From positions 2,438,001-2,502,000 of the forward strand of contig NZ_CP074436.1 in assembly GCF_016858305.2 (NCBI RefSeq): 64,000 nt of DNA. Reading direction: 5' to 3'. Positions within the stretch are counted from its first letter, which is position 1, and the number at the start of each line of letters is the position of its first letter. The notes beneath the pieces were generated by a model, which did not search any database, was not told the DNA's origin, and was given only the letters and a program-made list of their open reading frames with translations. The DNA is from Polaribacter sp. Q13. Its GTDB lineage: Bacteria; Bacteroidota; Bacteroidia; Flavobacteriales; Flavobacteriaceae. Position numbers and translations under genes: made by a program. Positions 38,616 through 49,035 of the stretch are shown one piece after another.

Positions 38616-39443
38616 ATGAAAAAAATTTTAGTCCCTATAGATTTCTCAAAAACATCTGAATATGCATCAAAAATGGCTGCAAAAATTGCAAAAAAAACAA
38701 ACGCCACCATCTACCTTATTCACCTAATTGAACTTCCTAAAGGCATTACTGATATGGCAGCTGGAAGTAAATTTAGCATTCCAGAAAGCATGCTTTATTT
38801 AAGAAAAGTTAGAGAAAAAGTATTAGAGTTTAAAGAAAATTTCTTCGACAAAGACACTCGTGTTGAATACTTTATAAAACTAAATAATCCTTTTGAAGGA
38901 ATTAAAAAATATGCGAATAAGATTGATGCAGACCTAATAATAATGGGTTCTAAAGGTCATTCTGAATTTGAAGAAATATTGATTGGATCAAACACTGAAA
39001 AAATAGTAAGAACTTCTAAGACACCCGTAATAGTTGTCAAAAAAGATAGCAATAAATTTAAATTAAAAAATTTAGTTTTCGCCTCAAATTTTAAAGAAGA
39101 AAATAAAGAGGTATTTGGTAAGTTTATTGATTTTGCTACTATTTTTGACAGTAAAATTCATTTATTAAAGATAAATACTCCTGCTAACTTTCAAGGAACT
39201 TCGGAAGCAAAACACAAAATAAAAGACTTTATTTCTAATTTTAATTTACCAAAACACAAAATAAACGTGTACAGTGATGTTTCTGTAGAAAAAGGAATCT
39301 TGAATTTCTCTAAGGATATTAATGCAGATTTAATTGCTTTAAGCACACATGGCAGGAGTGGTTTAGTACATTTATTTACAGGAAGTGTTACCAAAAATCT
39401 AACTAAAAATGCTTTAAAACCAATGTTTACTATTAAGGTTTAG
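38616..39443 (+). CDS. Universal stress protein, tandem UspA domains
   Basis: 275 residues with two UspA folds. Domain 1 (MKKILVPIDFSKTSEYA ... IMGSKGHSEFEEILIGSNTEKIV...PVIVV) has the complete ATP-binding G-x2-G-x9-G-S type motif. Domain 2 (about 145-275) ends STHGRSGLVHLFTGSVTKNL...PMFTIKV, also with G-x2-G-x8/9-G-S. It is a cytosolic stress-response protein, precise role unknown. It is divergent from rimP and convergent with the dehydrogenase gene. Confidence 0.9.
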   Translation: MKKILVPIDFSKTSEYASKMAAKIAKKTNATIYLIHLIELPKGITDMAAGSKFSIPESMLYLRKVREKVLEFKENFFDKDTRVEYFIKLNNPFEGIKKYANKIDADLIIMGSKGHSEFEEILIGSNTEKIVRTSKTPVIVVKKDSNKFKLKNLVFASNFKEENKEVFGKFIDFATIFDSKIHLLKINTPANFQGTSEAKHKIKDFISNFNLPKHKINVYSDVSVEKGILNFSKDINADLIALSTHGRSGLVHLFTGSVTKNLTKNALKPMFTIKV

Positions 39444-39722
39444 AATTTTACAGCTATCTTTTAAAAATAATGAAAACTATTAAAAATTACATAATGCGTC
39501 TGATTTAAGTATACTAAAAAGTAGATTAGAATCTAAAGAAATCAAACTCTCTTACTAAATGAGTTTACAACTCAATTTATACCACATATGCCGTCATTTG
39601 AAGTTTAACTCCAAGTTTTTGATTCCCGTATAGAAAAGAAAATGTTAAAGAAATTTTGACAGAGATTAATCAAGCTTAAAACATGCAATAGTTATCTTAT
39701 TTTAATAACCTTTAAAATAGTC
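39444..39722. other. Intergenic stretch without recognisable genes
   Basis: AT-rich sequence between the stress-protein gene and the convergent terminator. Only very short frames exist (24 codons or fewer), plus a small TGAGTT/AACTCA hairpin near 39560. I see nothing else in it. Confidence 0.5.
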
Positions 39723-39774
39723 TTATCCATAATAAAAAGACCTCCAAAAATGGAGGTCTTTTTATTATGGATAA
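39723..39774. terminator. Bidirectional terminator with 24-bp perfect stem
   Basis: Arms 39723-39746 and 39751-39774 are perfectly complementary with an AAAA loop. The core is AAAAAGACCTCCA / TGGAGGTCTTTTT. It serves the convergent stress-protein and dehydrogenase genes. Confidence 0.9.
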
Positions 39775-39783
39775 CTTATTTTT

Positions 39784-41376
39784 TTATAAAATATAATCTG
39801 TATTGATAAAATTAGACGCTTTTTTATCTAATAATTCTTCTAAAATAGCATTATTATAAGATGTATCTTTAGACGCTAAAAATGTTCTAATAGAAAAAGA
39901 TCGCAAAGCATCATGCACACTTAAAGTTGATACTGCAGAATCTTTTCTTCCTGTAAACGGATATACATCTGGCCCACGTTGGGCAGCACTATTTAAGTTT
40001 ACTCTACAAACTAAGTTTACCAACGTATCAATTAAAGGCGCCAAAGTTTTTACCTCGCTACCAAAAACGCTTACTTGTTGTCCGTAGTTAGATTCTGCCA
40101 TATCATCTAAAGGCTCTTGAATATTTTTAAAAGACACAATAGGCGTTACAGGCCCAAATTGCTCTTCTTGAAACACTCTCATATCTTTAGATACAGGGTA
40201 TAAAACGGATGGAAAAATATAATTTTCAGAAGTTTTACCTCCTTTTTTATTAATTACTTTTGCTCCTTTTGCAACAGCATCATCAATTAATTCTTGAATA
40301 TATGCTGGTTTTTCTGGTTCTGGCAAAGGTGTTAATTTCACACCGTCTTCCCAAGGATTTCCAAATTTTAAAGCATCTACTCTTTTCGCAAATCGTTTGT
40401 TAAATTTATCTACAATATGTTCATGCACATAAATAATTTTTAAAGCCGTACAACGCTGTCCGTTAAAAGAAGTTGCCCCAGAAAGGCATTCATCTATTGC
40501 CAAATCTAAATCTGCATCTGGCAATACTATTGCAGGGTTTTTAGCTTCTAAACCAAGAACTAAACGTAATCTATTTTTAAATGGATGATTTGCCTGAATT
40601 GCATTTGCAGATTTACTGTTACCTATTAAAGCCAATATATCTACTTTACCGGTTTTCATAATAGGAGTTGCTAAAACACGCCCTCTACCATAAATTACAT
40701 TTACCACGCCTTCTGGAAAACTATTTTGAAACGCCTCTAATAATGGCGACAATAGTAAAACTCCATGTTTTGCAGGTTTAAAAACCGCTGTGTTCCCCAT
40801 AATTAAAGCAGGAATTAACAACGCAAACGTTTCATTTAAAGGATAATTATAAGGACCTAAACACAAAACTACACCTAAAGGACCACGTCTAATATGCGCA
40901 TGCACGCCACTATGTTTTTCAAACTTAGCAGAATCTCTATCCATTTGCTTGTAGTCTTCAATAGTATCGTAAATATATTCTATGGTTCTATCAAATTCTT
41001 TTTCAGAATCTGGTAATGCTTTACCTATTTCCCACATTAATAGTTTTACAACCTCATCTCGTTTGGTTTTCATTTGCTCTGCAAACTCCTCCATACATTC
41101 AATTCTATCTGCAACTCGCATTGTTGGCCATAAACCTTGACCTTTATCATAAGCTCTATAGGCAGAATTTAACGCCTCTAAACCTTCTTCTCCTGTTAAG
41201 TTTGGTACCGTACCTAATAACGTTGGTTTGTATTCTTTAGTTGATGAAATAGTAGAATACACCTCTGTAGTTTCACCCTTCCATTCTTTTAACTCTCCAC
41301 TAACTAAATATGTTTTTTGATGTAAAAGTGAAGTGATTTTATATGCTTCTGGAATTTCTGTAAATTGTTTCTTCAT
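39784..41376 (-). CDS. gapN: NADP-dependent glyceraldehyde-3-phosphate dehydrogenase (GapN-type aldehyde dehydrogenase)
   Basis: 530-residue aldehyde dehydrogenase. Non-phosphorylating oxidation of glyceraldehyde-3-phosphate to 3-phosphoglycerate, giving NADPH, is the likely reaction. Visible are the Asn-containing [27 protein letters not shown], the general-base Glu in LGLEAKNP, the catalytic Cys in [10 protein letters not shown] and EEQFGPVTP. The extended N-terminal region and GPYNYPLNE are characteristic of the GapN/ALDH9-11 branch. Other aldehyde substrates are possible. Monocistronic. Confidence 0.82.
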   Translation of the reverse strand: MKKQFTEIPEAYKITSLLHQKTYLVSGELKEWKGETTEVYSTISSTKEYKPTLLGTVPNLTGEEGLEALNSAYRAYDKGQGLWPTMRVADRIECMEEFAEQMKTKRDEVVKLLMWEIGKALPDSEKEFDRTIEYIYDTIEDYKQMDRDSAKFEKHSGVHAHIRRGPLGVVLCLGPYNYPLNETFALLIPALIMGNTAVFKPAKHGVLLLSPLLEAFQNSFPEGVVNVIYGRGRVLATPIMKTGKVDILALIGNSKSANAIQANHPFKNRLRLVLGLEAKNPAIVLPDADLDLAIDECLSGATSFNGQRCTALKIIYVHEHIVDKFNKRFAKRVDALKFGNPWEDGVKLTPLPEPEKPAYIQELIDDAVAKGAKVINKKGGKTSENYIFPSVLYPVSKDMRVFQEEQFGPVTPIVSFKNIQEPLDDMAESNYGQQVSVFGSEVKTLAPLIDTLVNLVCRVNLNSAAQRGPDVYPFTGRKDSAVSTLSVHDALRSFSIRTFLASKDTSYNNAILEELLDKKASNFINTDYIL

Positions 41377-41541
41377 GAATTGTTTTTATAAATTATAGAA
41401 ATAATAATAATTCGACAATAAATAAACTATTATTTATTATCCAAAATTAACTAAAAATAACTGTAAACTATCTCATTTATTATTTTAAACACGAAATGGT
41501 TTTCGAGGTTTAAATAGAAAGCGTTCTCCTTTGTTGCGACC

Positions 41542-42804
41542 TTATACCAAAAACTGAAACAAATCTGGCTTATCATTTAGATAATCACCAAAGAAATTAT
41601 TTTCTTTCATCCTTTGAATCAAAGGTGCTAAATCTTTAGAAGATTTCAACTCTAAACCAACAACAGCAGATCCATTTGCTCTGTTATTCTTTTTGGTATA
41701 TTCAAAATGTGTAATATCATCATTCGGACCCAAAATCTCTACAACAAACTCTTTTAGAGATCCTGCTCTTTGTGGGAATTTTACAATAAAATAATGCTTT
41801 AAGTCGGCATACAATAAAGCACGTTCTTTAATTTCTGGAGTTCTCGTAATGTCATTATTACTTCCACTCACCACACATACCACGTTTTTACCTTTAATTT
41901 TATCTGCATAAAAATCTAACGCAGCAATACTCAATGCGCCTGCAGGCTCAACAACAATGGCATCTTTATTATAAAGATCTAAAATGGTTTGGCAAATCTT
42001 CCCTTCAGGAACTGTAATTACTTCCGTTAAATTTTGCTTACAAATCTCAAAATTTAAATCACCCACCCTTTTTACAGCTGCACCATCTACAAAAGAGTCA
42101 ATTGTTTGTAAAGTGGTGTTTTTTTTATTCTTTAGAGACGTTAGCATAGAAGCCGCTCCTTCTGGTTCTACTCCAATTATTTTGGTTTCTGGTGATAGGT
42201 ATTTGAATACTGATGACAATCCTGCAGACAAACCGCCGCCGCCGATAGGCACAAAAACATAATCTATTTTCTCTTTAGTTTGGTTTAAAATTTCTAAACC
42301 AACCGTTGCTTGGCCTTCTATTACTTTTTCATCATTAAAAGGATGAATAAAAGTTTTATTTTTAGAATCACATTCTAATTTTGCAGCATCAGAAGCATCA
42401 TCAAAAGTATCACCTTCTATTACAATTTCAATAAAATCTTCACCAAACATTTTTACTTGGTTAATTTTTTGATTTGGCGTTGGAGATGGCATAAAAATAG
42501 TTCCTTTTACCTGTAATAATTTACAAGACAAAGCAACTCCTTGCGCGTGATTACCGGCGCTTGCACAAACAATTCCTCTTTGTTTTTCATCCGAAGTTAA
42601 AGAAGACATTTTATTATACGCTCCCCTAATTTTATAAGAACGCACTACTTGTAAATCTTCTCTTTTAAATAGAATTGTAGCTTCTAATTCTTTAGAGAGA
42701 CTAAAGTTTTTGCTCAACGGAGTTTCAAAAGCAACACCTTTTAAGTTTTCAGAAGCTTCTTTTACGCTTTCTAAACTTGGGTAATAAATATGATTTGTTT
42801 GCAT
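41542..42804 (-). CDS. ilvA: Threonine deaminase (threonine ammonia-lyase)
   Basis: 420 residues. PLP enzyme converting threonine to 2-oxobutanoate, the first step to isoleucine. PLP-Lys in SYKIRGAYNK (Lys about 57), CASAGNHAQGVA, the glycine loop PIGGGGLSAG and VSGSNND. A single C-terminal ACT-like regulatory domain (about 335-420) with LKHYFIVKFPQRAGSLKEFV suggests allosteric control, shorter than the two-domain E. coli form. It lies after the ilvDBNC terminator and has its own -7 element, so it can be expressed separately. Confidence 0.95.
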   Translation of the reverse strand: MQTNHIYYPSLESVKEASENLKGVAFETPLSKNFSLSKELEATILFKREDLQVVRSYKIRGAYNKMSSLTSDEKQRGIVCASAGNHAQGVALSCKLLQVKGTIFMPSPTPNQKINQVKMFGEDFIEIVIEGDTFDDASDAAKLECDSKNKTFIHPFNDEKVIEGQATVGLEILNQTKEKIDYVFVPIGGGGLSAGLSSVFKYLSPETKIIGVEPEGAASMLTSLKNKKNTTLQTIDSFVDGAAVKRVGDLNFEICKQNLTEVITVPEGKICQTILDLYNKDAIVVEPAGALSIAALDFYADKIKGKNVVCVVSGSNNDITRTPEIKERALLYADLKHYFIVKFPQRAGSLKEFVVEILGPNDDITHFEYTKKNNRANGSAVVGLELKSSKDLAPLIQRMKENNFFGDYLNDKPDLFQFLV

Positions 42805-42808
42805 TGGT

Positions 42809-42816
42809 CAAATGTA
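42809..42816 (-). promoter_or_regulatory. ilvA -7 element, possibly leaderless
   Basis: TACATTTG on the minus strand, four bases before the ilvA ATG, the same layout as rbfA. The matching -33 position falls within the upstream terminator and does not fit TTTG. Confidence 0.45.
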
Positions 42817-42821
42817 AAAAG

Positions 42822-42855
42822 AAAACCCGTCAGATTATGAAATCTGACGGGTTTT
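42822..42855 (-). terminator. ilvC terminator between ilvC and ilvA
   Basis: Perfect 15-bp stem AAAACCCGTCAGATT and complement, loop ATGA, with T-rich sequence following on the minus strand (TTTTCTTTTT). Confidence 0.88.
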
Positions 42856-42943
42856 TTTAACACCTTTTTTGAGGGAAATAGTGCTTTATAGAAATCCTTA
42901 AATATATATCTTAAAGGATCCTTTATAATAAAAACACACTTTA

Positions 42944-44419
42944 TTAAGCCGTTTTAACAACTTTCATTGCTGTCATAGAAGCTCTTAATTTTGCTCCTAC
43001 TATTTCTACTGGATGATTTCTAATAATAGCGTTAATTCTAATTAACTCTTGGTTATCAACTCCATTTTCTGAGCTAAAAGATTTACCAATAATATTAGTT
43101 TTTACATCTTTCATAAAATCTGTTAATAAAGGCTTACAAGCATGGTCAAATAAATAACAACCATATTCTGCAGTATCAGAAATTACACGATTCATTTCTG
43201 CCAATTTCATTCTTGCAATTGTATTTGCAATTAATGGCGTTTCATGTAAAGACTCGTAATAAGCAGAAGCAGCAATAATACCAGATTCTGTCATTGCTTC
43301 GAAAGCTAACTCTACACCAGCTCTTACAAAAGCAACTAATAAAGTTCCGTGATCAAAGTATTCTTGTTCAGGAATTTCATCTGTTGTGATTACTTGTTTT
43401 TCAAAAGCAGTTTCTCCTGTTGCAGCTCTCCAAGTTAATAAGTTTTTATCATCATTAGCCCAATCTTCCATCATGGTAGCAGAGAAATGACCTGTCATAA
43501 TATCATCCATATGTTTTTGGAACAATGGACGCATAATGTCTTTTAATTCTTCAGATAATCTAAAAGCTTCTACTTTTGCTGGATTAGACAATCTGTCCAT
43601 CATATTCGTGATTCCTCCATGCTTTAAAGCTTCCGTTACAGTTTCCCAACCATATTGAATTAATTTACCCGCATACGCTGGTTCAATTCCTTCTTCAACC
43701 ATTTTATCAAAAGATAAAATTGCTCCTGTTTGTAACAAACCACATAAAATAGTTTGCTCTCCCATTAAATCAGATTTTACCTCAGCAACAAAAGAAGATT
43801 GTAAAACTCCTGCTTTATGACCTCCTGTTGCAACTGCATACGCCTTTGCTTCTGCCCAACCTTTTCCTTGTGGATCATTTTCTGGGTGAACCGCAATTAA
43901 AGTTGGTACTCCAAATCCTCTTTTATACTCTTCTCTAACTTCAGAACCTGGAGACTTAGGCGCCACCATAATTACAGTTAAATCTTTACGAACTTGCATC
44001 CCTTCTTCAACGATATTAAAACCGTGAGAGTAAGATAATGTAGCTCCTTTTTTCATTAATGGCATTACTGCATTTACAACATTTGTATGTTGTTTATCTG
44101 GCGTTAAATTAATTACCACGTCTGCACTTGGTAACATTTCTTCATAACTACCAACTTCAAAATTATTTGAAGATGCATTTATATAAGACTGTCTCTTTTG
44201 ATCGATAGCAGCCTGTCTTAAAGTATAAGAAATATCTAAACCAGATTCTCTCATATTTAAACCTTGGTTTAAACCTTGTGCTCCACAACCTACAATAACA
44301 ATTTTCTTCCCTTTCAATGCTTCTACTCCGTCTTCAAATTCTGAAGCGTCCATAAAACGACATTTTCCTAATTGCTCTAATTTTTCTCTTAATGTTAATG
44401 TGTTAAAATAATTTGACAT
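42944..44419 (-). CDS. ilvC: Ketol-acid reductoisomerase, class II
   Basis: 491 residues, the long class II form. Converts acetolactate and acetohydroxybutyrate to dihydroxy acids with NADPH and Mg2+. Rossmann motif [41 protein letters not shown], and two knotted helical domains ([16 protein letters not shown] with Mg2+ ligands, repeated as [11 protein letters not shown]). It is 105 bp after ilvN with an internal -7 element, so expression partly independent of ilvDBN is possible. Confidence 0.97.
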   Translation of the reverse strand: MSNYFNTLTLREKLEQLGKCRFMDASEFEDGVEALKGKKIVIVGCGAQGLNQGLNMRESGLDISYTLRQAAIDQKRQSYINASSNNFEVGSYEEMLPSADVVINLTPDKQHTNVVNAVMPLMKKGATLSYSHGFNIVEEGMQVRKDLTVIMVAPKSPGSEVREEYKRGFGVPTLIAVHPENDPQGKGWAEAKAYAVATGGHKAGVLQSSFVAEVKSDLMGEQTILCGLLQTGAILSFDKMVEEGIEPAYAGKLIQYGWETVTEALKHGGITNMMDRLSNPAKVEAFRLSEELKDIMRPLFQKHMDDIMTGHFSATMMEDWANDDKNLLTWRAATGETAFEKQVITTDEIPEQEYFDHGTLLVAFVRAGVELAFEAMTESGIIAASAYYESLHETPLIANTIARMKLAEMNRVISDTAEYGCYLFDHACKPLLTDFMKDVKTNIIGKSFSSENGVDNQELIRINAIIRNHPVEIVGAKLRASMTAMKVVKTA

Positions 44420-44447
44420 TTTTATTGTTTTTGTTTGTTGATTAAAG

Positions 44448-44455
44448 CAAAGATA
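44448..44455 (-). promoter_or_regulatory. Candidate internal promoter (-7) for ilvC
   Basis: TATCTTTG on the minus strand in the ilvN-ilvC gap, 28 bp before the ilvC ATG. No -33 match. Confidence 0.4.
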
Positions 44456-44524
44456 AAAGAGAACAGAATAACGTTTTAAACACCTTCTTTCTATTCTCTA
44501 AAATCTATACTCTTTTATCTTTAT

Positions 44525-45055
44525 TTAGTTGTTGTATGTTTCTAGTAATGCTGATATTTTCATTTCGTCTTTAGTAACAGCAATACGACCTGAACGGGTA
44601 AATTGCATAATACCAAAAACACTTAATTCTTTGTATAATAAATCAATTTCTTCTTTTTTTCCTGATTTTTCAATTACAAAAAACTCTTTATTTACAGTAA
44701 CTATTCTTGAGTTACTATCTTTAATAATGTTTTGAATTTGGCGTTCATCAAATAATAAATTAGATTTCACCTTAAACATGCAAGATTCTTGATAAATAGT
44801 ATCATCATCCTTATGATAATACGCCTTAATAACCTCTACTTGTTTTTCTATCTGACCAATAATTTTTTTCATATTTACTTCTGTCATATTCACAACAATA
44901 GTAAATCTAGAAACACCTTCAATTTCTGACGGAGAAGTATTTAAACTCTCTATGTTTATATGTCTTCTTTGGAAAATGGCTGAAATTCTATTCAACAATC
45001 CAATATTATTTTCAGTATAAATTGATACTGTATATAGTTGTTTATCTTCACTCAT
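44525..45055 (-). CDS. ilvN: Acetolactate synthase small (regulatory) subunit
   Basis: 176 residues. N-terminal ACT domain (YTVSIYTENNIGLLNRISAIFQRRHINIESL) giving valine/leucine feedback, and the ALS_ss C-terminal domain (CMFKVKS...ILEL-type core, QFTRSGRIAVTK). Starts one base after the ilvB stop, so translation is coupled and the subunits are made together. Confidence 0.95.
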   Translation of the reverse strand: MSEDKQLYTVSIYTENNIGLLNRISAIFQRRHINIESLNTSPSEIEGVSRFTIVVNMTEVNMKKIIGQIEKQVEVIKAYYHKDDDTIYQESCMFKVKSNLLFDERQIQNIIKDSNSRIVTVNKEFFVIEKSGKKEEIDLLYKELSVFGIMQFTRSGRIAVTKDEMKISALLETYNN

Positions 45056-45056
45056 C

Positions 45057-46790
45057 TTATTCTAGTCTTATATCTGATACACTTGCTCCTGTAGGAATCA
45101 TAGGAAAAACATTTCCTTCTTTTTCTACACAAACTTCTAAAAAGTACGCCTCTTTACTCGCCATCATTTCTGCAACAGCGTCGGCTAATTCTTCTCGCTT
45201 AGTAACCTTCTTTGCTTTTATATAATACCCTTCTGCAATAGCAACAAAATTTGGATTTACCATTTCTGTTGATGCATAACGTTTGTCAAAAAACAATTGT
45301 TGCCACTGGCGTACCATTCCTAAGAAATCATTATTTAACACGACTACTTTTAATGCTATTTTTTGCTGAAATATAGTTCCTAATTCTTGAATTGTCATTT
45401 GGTAACCACCATCACCAGAAATAGAAACAACATCTCTTTCTGGAGCCGCCATTTTAGCTCCAATTGCCGCTGGCAAACCAAAGCCCATAGTACCTAAACC
45501 TCCAGAAGTAATATTACTTTTGGTTTGGTTGAATTCTGCATACCTACAAGCAATCATTTGGTGTTGACCAACATCACTTACAATTGCTGCATTTCCTTTA
45601 CTCTGAATGTTGATTTCTTTTAAAACCTCACCCATAGTCAATCCTTCTTTCGTTGGATGAATATCGTCTTTAATTACTTTTTCATACTCAATAGCATATA
45701 AATCTGCAAATTTCTGACGCCATTCTGGATGTTTATTTTCGTTTAACATTGGTAACAATAACGCTAAGCTTGCTTTTGCATCACCTAAAACTGCTACATC
45801 TGTTTTTACGTTTTTATCTATTTCTGCCGGATCAATTTCAAAGTGAATTACTTTGGCTTGTTTGGCATAGGTATTTAAACTTCCCGTAACACGATCATCG
45901 AAACGCATACCAATTGCAATTAATACATCACACTCGTTTGTTAATACATTTGGCGCGTAATTACCATGCATACCAACCATACCAACATTTAATGGATGAG
46001 AGGTAGGAATTGCAGAAGCCCCTAAGATTGTCCAAGCAGAAGGAATACCTGCTTTTTCAATTACCGCTTTAAATGCTTCTTCCGCTTCACTTAAAATTAC
46101 TCCTTGTCCCCAAACTACTAATGGTTTTTTTGCAGCATTAATTAATTTTGCAGCAGCCTCAATAGAAGAAATATCTATTTTTGGTACTGGAAAATAACTT
46201 CTAACCTTTGTACATTTTTCATACGAAAAATCGAACATTTCTTGTTGTGCATCTTTAGTAATATCTACTAAAACAGGCCCTGGTCTTCCACTTTTTGCTA
46301 TATAAAAAGCTTTTGCAATCGCCTCAGGAATTTGAGATGCTTTGGTTACCTGACAGTTCCATTTTGTAACCGGAGTTGAAATACCAACAATATCTGTTTC
46401 CTGAAATGCATCACTTCCTAATAACTTAGAAAAAACTTGCCCTGTAATACACACCATTGGGGTAGAATCTATTTGAGCATCTGCAATACCAGTAATTAAA
46501 TTGGTTGCCCCCGGACCAGAAGTTGCAATACACACACCTACTTTACCTGAAATTCTTGCAAATCCTTGTGCAGAATGCGTTGCACCTTGCTCATGACGTG
46601 TTAAAACGTGATGAATTTTATCTTGATACTTATATAACTCATCATAAACTGGCATAATTGCTCCACCAGGATATCCATAAATTATTTTTGTATCTTCTGC
46701 AATTAAGCATCTAACGATTGCTTCGCTACCAGAAATCCTTTCTGTAACTTTTGCTGTGGTTTGTGTATTTTTTATGGTTTGTGTATCCAT
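45057..46790 (-). CDS. ilvB: Acetolactate synthase large subunit
   Basis: 577 residues. TPP enzyme joining pyruvate with pyruvate or 2-oxobutanoate. YGYPGGAIMPVYDEL and RHEQGATHSAQGFAR (catalytic Glu), SGPGATNLITGIADA, the central FAD-related domain, and the TPP motif GDGGYQMTIQELGTI...NNDF. Full length. Follows ilvD after 107 bp of AG/CT-rich low-complexity sequence. Confidence 0.97.
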   Translation of the reverse strand: MDTQTIKNTQTTAKVTERISGSEAIVRCLIAEDTKIIYGYPGGAIMPVYDELYKYQDKIHHVLTRHEQGATHSAQGFARISGKVGVCIATSGPGATNLITGIADAQIDSTPMVCITGQVFSKLLGSDAFQETDIVGISTPVTKWNCQVTKASQIPEAIAKAFYIAKSGRPGPVLVDITKDAQQEMFDFSYEKCTKVRSYFPVPKIDISSIEAAAKLINAAKKPLVVWGQGVILSEAEEAFKAVIEKAGIPSAWTILGASAIPTSHPLNVGMVGMHGNYAPNVLTNECDVLIAIGMRFDDRVTGSLNTYAKQAKVIHFEIDPAEIDKNVKTDVAVLGDAKASLALLLPMLNENKHPEWRQKFADLYAIEYEKVIKDDIHPTKEGLTMGEVLKEINIQSKGNAAIVSDVGQHQMIACRYAEFNQTKSNITSGGLGTMGFGLPAAIGAKMAAPERDVVSISGDGGYQMTIQELGTIFQQKIALKVVVLNNDFLGMVRQWQQLFFDKRYASTEMVNPNFVAIAEGYYIKAKKVTKREELADAVAEMMASKEAYFLEVCVEKEGNVFPMIPTGASVSDIRLE

Positions 46791-46897
46791 ATATTTTATT
46801 TTTAGAAAAGAGAATATAGAGGAGAGAATAAATACTTCTCACTCTTACCCTTGTTTCTTGTCTCTTTTTAAATCTTATTTCTTGATTTTATTTAAAA

Positions 46898-48574
46898 CTA
46901 CAAATCGGTAACACATCCTTTAGATGCCGATGCTACTGATTTTGCATATTTGTATAAAATTCCTTTTTTGTGCTTTAATGCTGGTGCAACCCAATTTGCT
47001 TTTCTTGCTGCTAACTCTTCATCAGAAAGTAATACATTTATTGAATTGTCTTCTGCACTAATTCTAATTTTATCGCCTGTTTCAAGAATTCCGATAGTTC
47101 CTCCTTCTTGTCCTTCTGGTGTAATATGTCCAACCACAAAACCATGGGTTCCTCCAGAAAAACGACCATCTGTAATTAACGCTACAGATTTTCCTAAACC
47201 TGCTCCCATAATTAAAGAAGTTGGTTTTAACATTTCTGGCATTCCTGGTCCTCCTTTAGGTCCAACATACCTAATGACGACAACATCTCCTCTTTCTACT
47301 TCTCCGTTTATAATTCCGGTATTTGCTGCTTGTTCTCCATCATAAACTACTGCTTTTCCTTCAAAAAGCAACCCTTCGTTTCCAGAAATTTTTGCTACAG
47401 CTCCTTCTTGCGCTAAGTTTCCATATAAAATCTGCAAGTTACCAGAAGATTTTAATGCTTTATCTGTTGGGTGAATTACATCTTGCTCATCAAATTCCAT
47501 TGCTTCTACATCTGCCAAGTTTTCTGCTAATGTTTTACCAGTAACTGTCATACAATCTCCATGTAAATAACCTCTATCTAATAAATATTTCATTATTGCA
47601 GGTGTACCACCAATACTATGTACATCTTCCATTAAATATTTTCCAGATGGTTTTAAATCTGCTATTAACGGAGTTCTATCACTTACTTTTTGAAAATCTG
47701 CTAATGTAAACTCAATATCAGCTGCGTGTGCAATTGCTAAAAAGTGCAATACTGCATTAGTAGACCCACCTAAAGCATTTACCAATGCAATTGCATTTTC
47801 TAAAGACTTTTTAGTAATAATATCTAAAGGTTTTAAATCTAACTCTAATAAATTTTTAATTGCCAAAGCTGTTCTTTCTGCTTCAGATAATTTATTAGGA
47901 TTTTCTGCTGGTATTGATGAATTATAAGGTAATGAGAATCCCATACATTCTATTGCAGAAGCCATTGTGTTTGCAGTATACATACCACCACAAGCTCCAG
48001 CACCAGGAATTGCTCTTTTTATAATTTCTCTATATTCTTCTTCTTCTATCTCTCCAGCCATTTTTTGACCTAAAGCTTCAAAAGCAGAAACAATATTTAA
48101 TTTTTTTCCTTTGTAATTTCCTGATGCAATTGTACCACCATACATCATTATAGATGGACGGTTTAAACGCAACATTGCAATTACTGCTCCTGGCATGTTT
48201 TTATCACAACCAACCACAGAAACCAATGCGTCATAACTTTGAGCATTCATTACTGTTTCTATAGAGTCTGCAATGATATCTCTAGATGCTAATGAGTAAT
48301 TCATACCCGAAGTACCCATAGAAATACCATCTGAAACACCAATTGTATTGAATCCTAAACCGACTAAACCTGCAATATTGCTTTCTACCTTGACCTCTGC
48401 TGCCAAATTATTTAAATGCATATTACAAGGGTTACCATCATAACCAGTACTTGCAATACCAACTTGCGCTTTCTGCATGTCTTCATCCGTTAAACCTACT
48501 GCATATAACATTGCTTGTGATGCAGGTTGAGATTCGTCTTGTGTTAATCTGCTACTGTGTTTATTTAGTTTCAT
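46898..48574 (-). CDS. ilvD: Dihydroxy-acid dehydratase
   Basis: 558 residues. Fe-S dehydratase making the 2-oxo acids for valine and isoleucine. Cluster cysteines in [24 protein letters not shown] and [19 protein letters not shown]-terminal [23 protein letters not shown]. First gene of the ilvDBNC block. A terminator upstream (48749-48772) separates it from leuB, and a palindrome (48625-48641) lies in its 5' region. Confidence 0.97.
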   Translation of the reverse strand: MKLNKHSSRLTQDESQPASQAMLYAVGLTDEDMQKAQVGIASTGYDGNPCNMHLNNLAAEVKVESNIAGLVGLGFNTIGVSDGISMGTSGMNYSLASRDIIADSIETVMNAQSYDALVSVVGCDKNMPGAVIAMLRLNRPSIMMYGGTIASGNYKGKKLNIVSAFEALGQKMAGEIEEEEYREIIKRAIPGAGACGGMYTANTMASAIECMGFSLPYNSSIPAENPNKLSEAERTALAIKNLLELDLKPLDIITKKSLENAIALVNALGGSTNAVLHFLAIAHAADIEFTLADFQKVSDRTPLIADLKPSGKYLMEDVHSIGGTPAIMKYLLDRGYLHGDCMTVTGKTLAENLADVEAMEFDEQDVIHPTDKALKSSGNLQILYGNLAQEGAVAKISGNEGLLFEGKAVVYDGEQAANTGIINGEVERGDVVVIRYVGPKGGPGMPEMLKPTSLIMGAGLGKSVALITDGRFSGGTHGFVVGHITPEGQEGGTIGILETGDKIRISAEDNSINVLLSDEELAARKANWVAPALKHKKGILYKYAKSVASASKGCVTDL

Positions 48575-48624
48575 TTAATGTTTTCTTCAATTTGTTGTCT
48601 AAATTACTATGTTTCTGTATTTTT

Positions 48625-48641
48625 ATTGAATAATATTCAAT
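48625..48641. promoter_or_regulatory. Perfect 17-nt palindrome upstream of ilvD (possible operator)
   Basis: ATTGAATAATATTCAAT: 8-bp arms around one base, 51 bp upstream of the ilvD ATG, in the expected promoter/leader zone. AT-rich, so chance is possible. No TAnnTTTG was found here. Confidence 0.4.
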
Positions 48642-48748
48642 TATATTCTTTAAATCCATGTATTAAAAAAACACTTCAAACAACTGATTAACAATTATTT
48701 AACCGTTTTTTAATATGACATTCAATCTTTAAAATAAATTCATAAAAA

Positions 48749-48772
48749 AACCTTCCATTTTAATGGAAGGTT
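48749..48772 (-). terminator. leuA-leuB terminator
   Basis: 11-bp stem AACCTTCCATT / AATGGAAGGTT followed by seven T on the minus strand. About 260 bp past leuB, with the rest of the 48642-49034 gap holding only AT-rich DNA and a repeat copy. Confidence 0.8.
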
Positions 48773-48928
48773 CGTTTATAAAAAATATAAATATCACTTC
48801 CTTATCAATTCGTAATAATTACGATGACATTGACAATAGAAATACTATTTAATAATTGTTTTTTCATTGGTGTAAATATTGCGATTTTTCCTTTAATACA
48901 CAACTACTATTTTTTTTAGTTATTGTTA

Positions 48929-49035
48929 GCAAACTGGTCTAGCCCAGATTGAAACCTTTCGACTACGCTCAAGACTGGCTCTATCCTTTTTGCTTTTTCT
49001 GCAAAAAGATACAGTGGAAAGCTGGAAATAACTTC
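48929..49035 (+). repeat. Dispersed structured repeat, copy 3
   Basis: AAACTGGTCTAGCCCAGATTGAAAC, the CTTTCGACTACGCTCAAGA block, the ATCCTTTTTGC/GCAAAAAGAT stem and GTGGAAAGCTGGAAATAACTTC, colinear with copy 1. It ends at the leuB stop codon, antisense to leuB. Confidence 0.72.

Noticed and set aside
48560..48660. 32-codon frame MDLKNIIEYYSIKIQ... upstream of ilvD as an ilv leader peptide
   Set aside because: It has no run of Ile, Val or Leu codons, overlaps the ilvD start in another frame, and has no attenuator structure.
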